Assembly: GCA_030407315.1 (NCBI GenBank)
Contig: JALQPE010001673.1
Location: 28,811 to 92,810, forward strand
Origin: Asparagopsis taxiformis
Lineage: Eukaryota; Rhodophyta; Florideophyceae; Bonnemaisoniales; Bonnemaisoniaceae
Length of the DNA stretch: 64,000 nucleotides
Reading direction: 5' to 3'
Of the stretch, positions 62,370 to 64,000 are shown piece by piece. The notes under the pieces were generated by a model. It was not told where the DNA came from. It did no database searches and was given only the letters and a program-made list of their open reading frames with translations. The translations under genes were made by a program, and so were the position numbers. Within the stretch, counting starts at the first letter, position 1, and the number at the start of each line of letters is the position of its first letter.

Positions 62370-62672
62370 ATGGCAGCAGAGCGCGCATTTCTCAAATGGC
62401 TATGGACGGCGATGCACATCGAGGCCATCGGTACGTTTGCCATGGAGAAGGGCCACAGGCGGGCGGGAACTGCAGTTTTCAATGTCGCATTGGTGGCCGC
62501 CTTCACAGTTGTTGTGCTCGGCACTTTTTTGTATTACCGAAGTCGAAAGGCGCTGCCCACCGGAGAGATGGCACACATTCCAGTGGTGTTGAGGGAGCAC
62601 AGAGCGTTAGTTCTAGTGGGAGCTCTGGCTGTTGTGATTTTGTGTGCATCGGTGAATGGGGCCATGGGATGA
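62370..62672 (+). CDS. small protein with two membrane helices
   Basis: 100 residues from the ATG at 62370. The soluble N-terminus MAAERAFLKWLWTAMHIEAI is followed by helix 1 (AVFNVALVAAFTVVVLGTFL), a basic loop (YRSRKALPTGE) and helix 2 (ALVLVGALAVVILCASVNGA). No family is recognised. A second short frame with similar hydrophobic character starts 160 bases downstream (62832), so a single gene with an intron is possible. Confidence 0.45.
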   Translation: MAAERAFLKWLWTAMHIEAIGTFAMEKGHRRAGTAVFNVALVAAFTVVVLGTFLYYRSRKALPTGEMAHIPVVLREHRALVLVGALAVVILCASVNGAMG

Positions 62673-62831
62673 TGGTACACGTGGCGGGCAACGCGTAAAC
62701 ATGACAGGGTGCATAGTTTTTATACGTGTGGAAGATGTTGTGGAGAGTGTTTGCAGGAGAGGTGGATGGATGAATGTGTGTGGGTTTGAAACATGTCACG
62801 ATGGAAATCATTGGGAAGGGACTGCTAAGCA

Positions 62832-63026
62832 ATGGGTTGTTTCTTGATCTCGAGCGTGCTCCTCTCCCTAACAAGCGCAGTCGCGTTCTTCGTCAGCATC
62901 TACGCGCAGCTAGCACTCTATTTCTACCACATCGTGGCCTATCCAAGCTGCGTTGACACCAATAACGAGCTCTTGATTGCCCGAATTGTATTGGATGTCC
63001 TCGTGTCCACCGTTGTGTGCGGATAG
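62832..63026 (+). CDS. small hydrophobic ORF, possible further exon
   Basis: 64 codons from the ATG at 62832 with two hydrophobic stretches (FLISSVLLSLTSAVAFFVSI and ARIVLDVLVSTVVCG). In hydrophobicity it continues the pattern of the 62370 ORF; a splice from near 62650 to near 62840 would join them, but no decisive splice signals were identified. Confidence 0.35.
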   Translation: MGCFLISSVLLSLTSAVAFFVSIYAQLALYFYHIVAYPSCVDTNNELLIARIVLDVLVSTVVCG

Positions 63027-63619
63027 GTAGTTGGTGCGTAGTTGGGTTAGGTCACGGAGTTTGTAAAGGACTCGTAGCTCTTCGGGTGTGGAATCACGAG
63101 AATGGGAAGCCCGGCCAAAAAAGGTGATGTTTTGTGGTGCAGGGGCAGGAGTTGATCGGGTGCATGTTCGGCGTAAGTGATTGTAGCGTGGAAACGCGCT
63201 ACAAGCAGATGGTCAGGTGGCCGACAAGAGTCAGAGTGGAGGTCTATACTGGCGCGATGAGGTTGTGGAGATTACAACAGAGTGAAAGGGTAGTTTGGTA
63301 GGCTGTTCGTGCCTCATCTGTGGCTGGGCTCAGCGGCGAAGTGTAGTACTTGTTCATGACAGCTATTTTCTTTATTCCCATTGAAAGCTTTACTATTAAC
63401 AGAACTACTAAATCAACTCAACGAAAATCTCAAACTCGAACTGTCGCTGCCAACGTGCATCAGTAGTGTCAATCTTTCTTTCTACGACGTCCTATTCAGC
63501 ATCTAGGTTCCCTGCATCCAAATATCTGTAAAGCTCCATCACAATTACTATAGTCGTATACCACACACCATTCCATATTAACCTTCAAACTAACCCATTG
63601 CTCCTTATTTCCTCTCAAG
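63027..63619. other. non-coding, nothing recognised
   Basis: About 600 bp without a supported gene. It leads into the right subterminal repeats. Confidence 0.5.
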
Positions 63620-63987
63620 TCTACTCCACCAGACAGTGATGTCAACCAATGTACGTTACTACCCGCAGACAAATACAATTTCCTATCTACACTACTGTCT
63701 ACAGATTCCCCAGACAGTGCAGTAATACAATACAATGCACTGCCTTAGACAGTAAAATGTACTGTCTGCACATACTGTCTGGCGGCAACACTTCCGGACA
63801 GTAAAATTTACTGTTCTGGACAGTAAATTTTACTGTTTTTGGTACTGTCCAGATTTCGTGCCATTTTATTGCTGCAGCAGTATTCTGAAATTTCCAGACA
63901 GTAAATTTTACTGTCTCCGCGCACTGTCTTGGCCAGACAGTAATTTTTACTGTCTCAGACAGTAAATTTACTGTCTTTTTTCATTCC
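63620..63987. repeat. right subterminal repeats of CACTA element
   Basis: Dense direct and inverted GACAGT/ACTGTC words, often as GACAGTAAATTTTACTGTC-like hairpins (about 63799-63836 and 63896-63920). They mirror the left end (48715-48960). Confidence 0.8.
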
Positions 63988-64000
63988 CAACACCGTAGTG
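63988..64000 (-). repeat. right terminal inverted repeat of CACTA element
   Basis: CAACACCGTAGTG, the exact complement of the left terminus. The last base of the window is the last base of the terminus, so the flank is not visible. Confidence 0.82.

Larger units (their letters stand above)
48693..64000. mobile_element. 15.3-kb CACTA-type DNA transposon
   Basis: The left end CACTACGGTGTTG (48693-48705) and the right end, its exact complement (63988-64000), form 13-bp terminal inverted repeats that start with the diagnostic CACTA. Both ends are followed inward by many direct and inverted GACAGT(A/T) repeats, the usual subterminal pattern. The base triplet left of the insertion is CTG; the right flank is outside the window, so a 3-bp duplication cannot be checked. 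No transposase is seen inside, so it appears non-autonomous or decayed, possibly mobilised by a Plavaka/CACTA enzyme such as the one at 41230. It carries a Sel1-repeat gene and other ORFs that may be captured host sequence. Confidence 0.8.

Noticed and set aside
1..64000. tRNA, rRNA or other structural RNA genes
   Set aside because: I saw no cloverleaf with the conserved internal promoter boxes and no ribosomal sequence. The tRNA-like match at the primer sites is only complementarity to a tRNA end.

Overview
The window is eukaryotic nuclear DNA dominated by transposable elements, with a few host genes and many broken genes. Most reading frames are long and uninterrupted. The host remnants include allantoinase, a lipoxygenase tail, a cullin fragment and several algal-looking unknown proteins. 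A compact, intron-poor multicellular red alga (Chondrus-like) fits best; this is inference from gene style and remembered families, not from a search. No rRNA, tRNA, CRISPR array or bacterial operon is visible. || Layout. 1-14975: a very young Ty3/gypsy chromovirus (element 1); its 5' LTR is clipped by the window start and its LTRs are identical over 897 bp. It has gag, protease, RT-RNaseH-integrase-chromodomain, then a large ORF on the opposite strand before the 3' LTR. 14976-16435: a stop-containing gene remnant and the 5' part of an allantoinase gene. 16436-29907: a second chromovirus (element 2) with the same architecture and the same primer-binding site. It sits inside the allantoinase gene, flanked by a 5-bp duplication CTGTG, and its LTRs differ at one position. 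29913-30308: the allantoinase reading frame resumes and then decays. || 31.0-39.3 kb: host-like genes at lower GC. They are an unknown C-terminally membrane-anchored protein split by a homopolymer indel, a type II membrane protein that may be a glycosyltransferase, lipoxygenase and cullin fragments, a Ulp1-type cysteine protease and an unknown minus-strand gene. 39.3-41.2 kb holds short tandem repeats. || 41.2-48.7 kb: a DNA-transposon gene cluster. It has a Plavaka-type (CACTA superfamily) transposase, a convergent two-ORF gene joined by a canonical -1 slippery heptamer inside a coiled coil, and a fusion of the C-terminal half of an amino-type DNA methyltransferase with a SET domain. The methyltransferase-SET gene is cut at its acidic N-terminal stretch by a second element. 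|| 48693-64000: a 15.3-kb CACTA-type element. Its 13-bp terminal inverted repeats (CACTACGGTGTTG) lie at 48693 and at the last base of the window. It has subterminal GACAGT repeats, a 14-copy 35-bp array, a satellite of 39-nt palindromes, other perfect palindromes, a decayed coiled-coil ORF, a Sel1-repeat gene and small membrane-protein ORFs, but no visible transposase of its own. || The main candidates for undescribed biology are the DNA methyltransferase-SET fusion next to a transposase, the paired antisense ORFs of the two chromoviruses, and the palindrome satellite.
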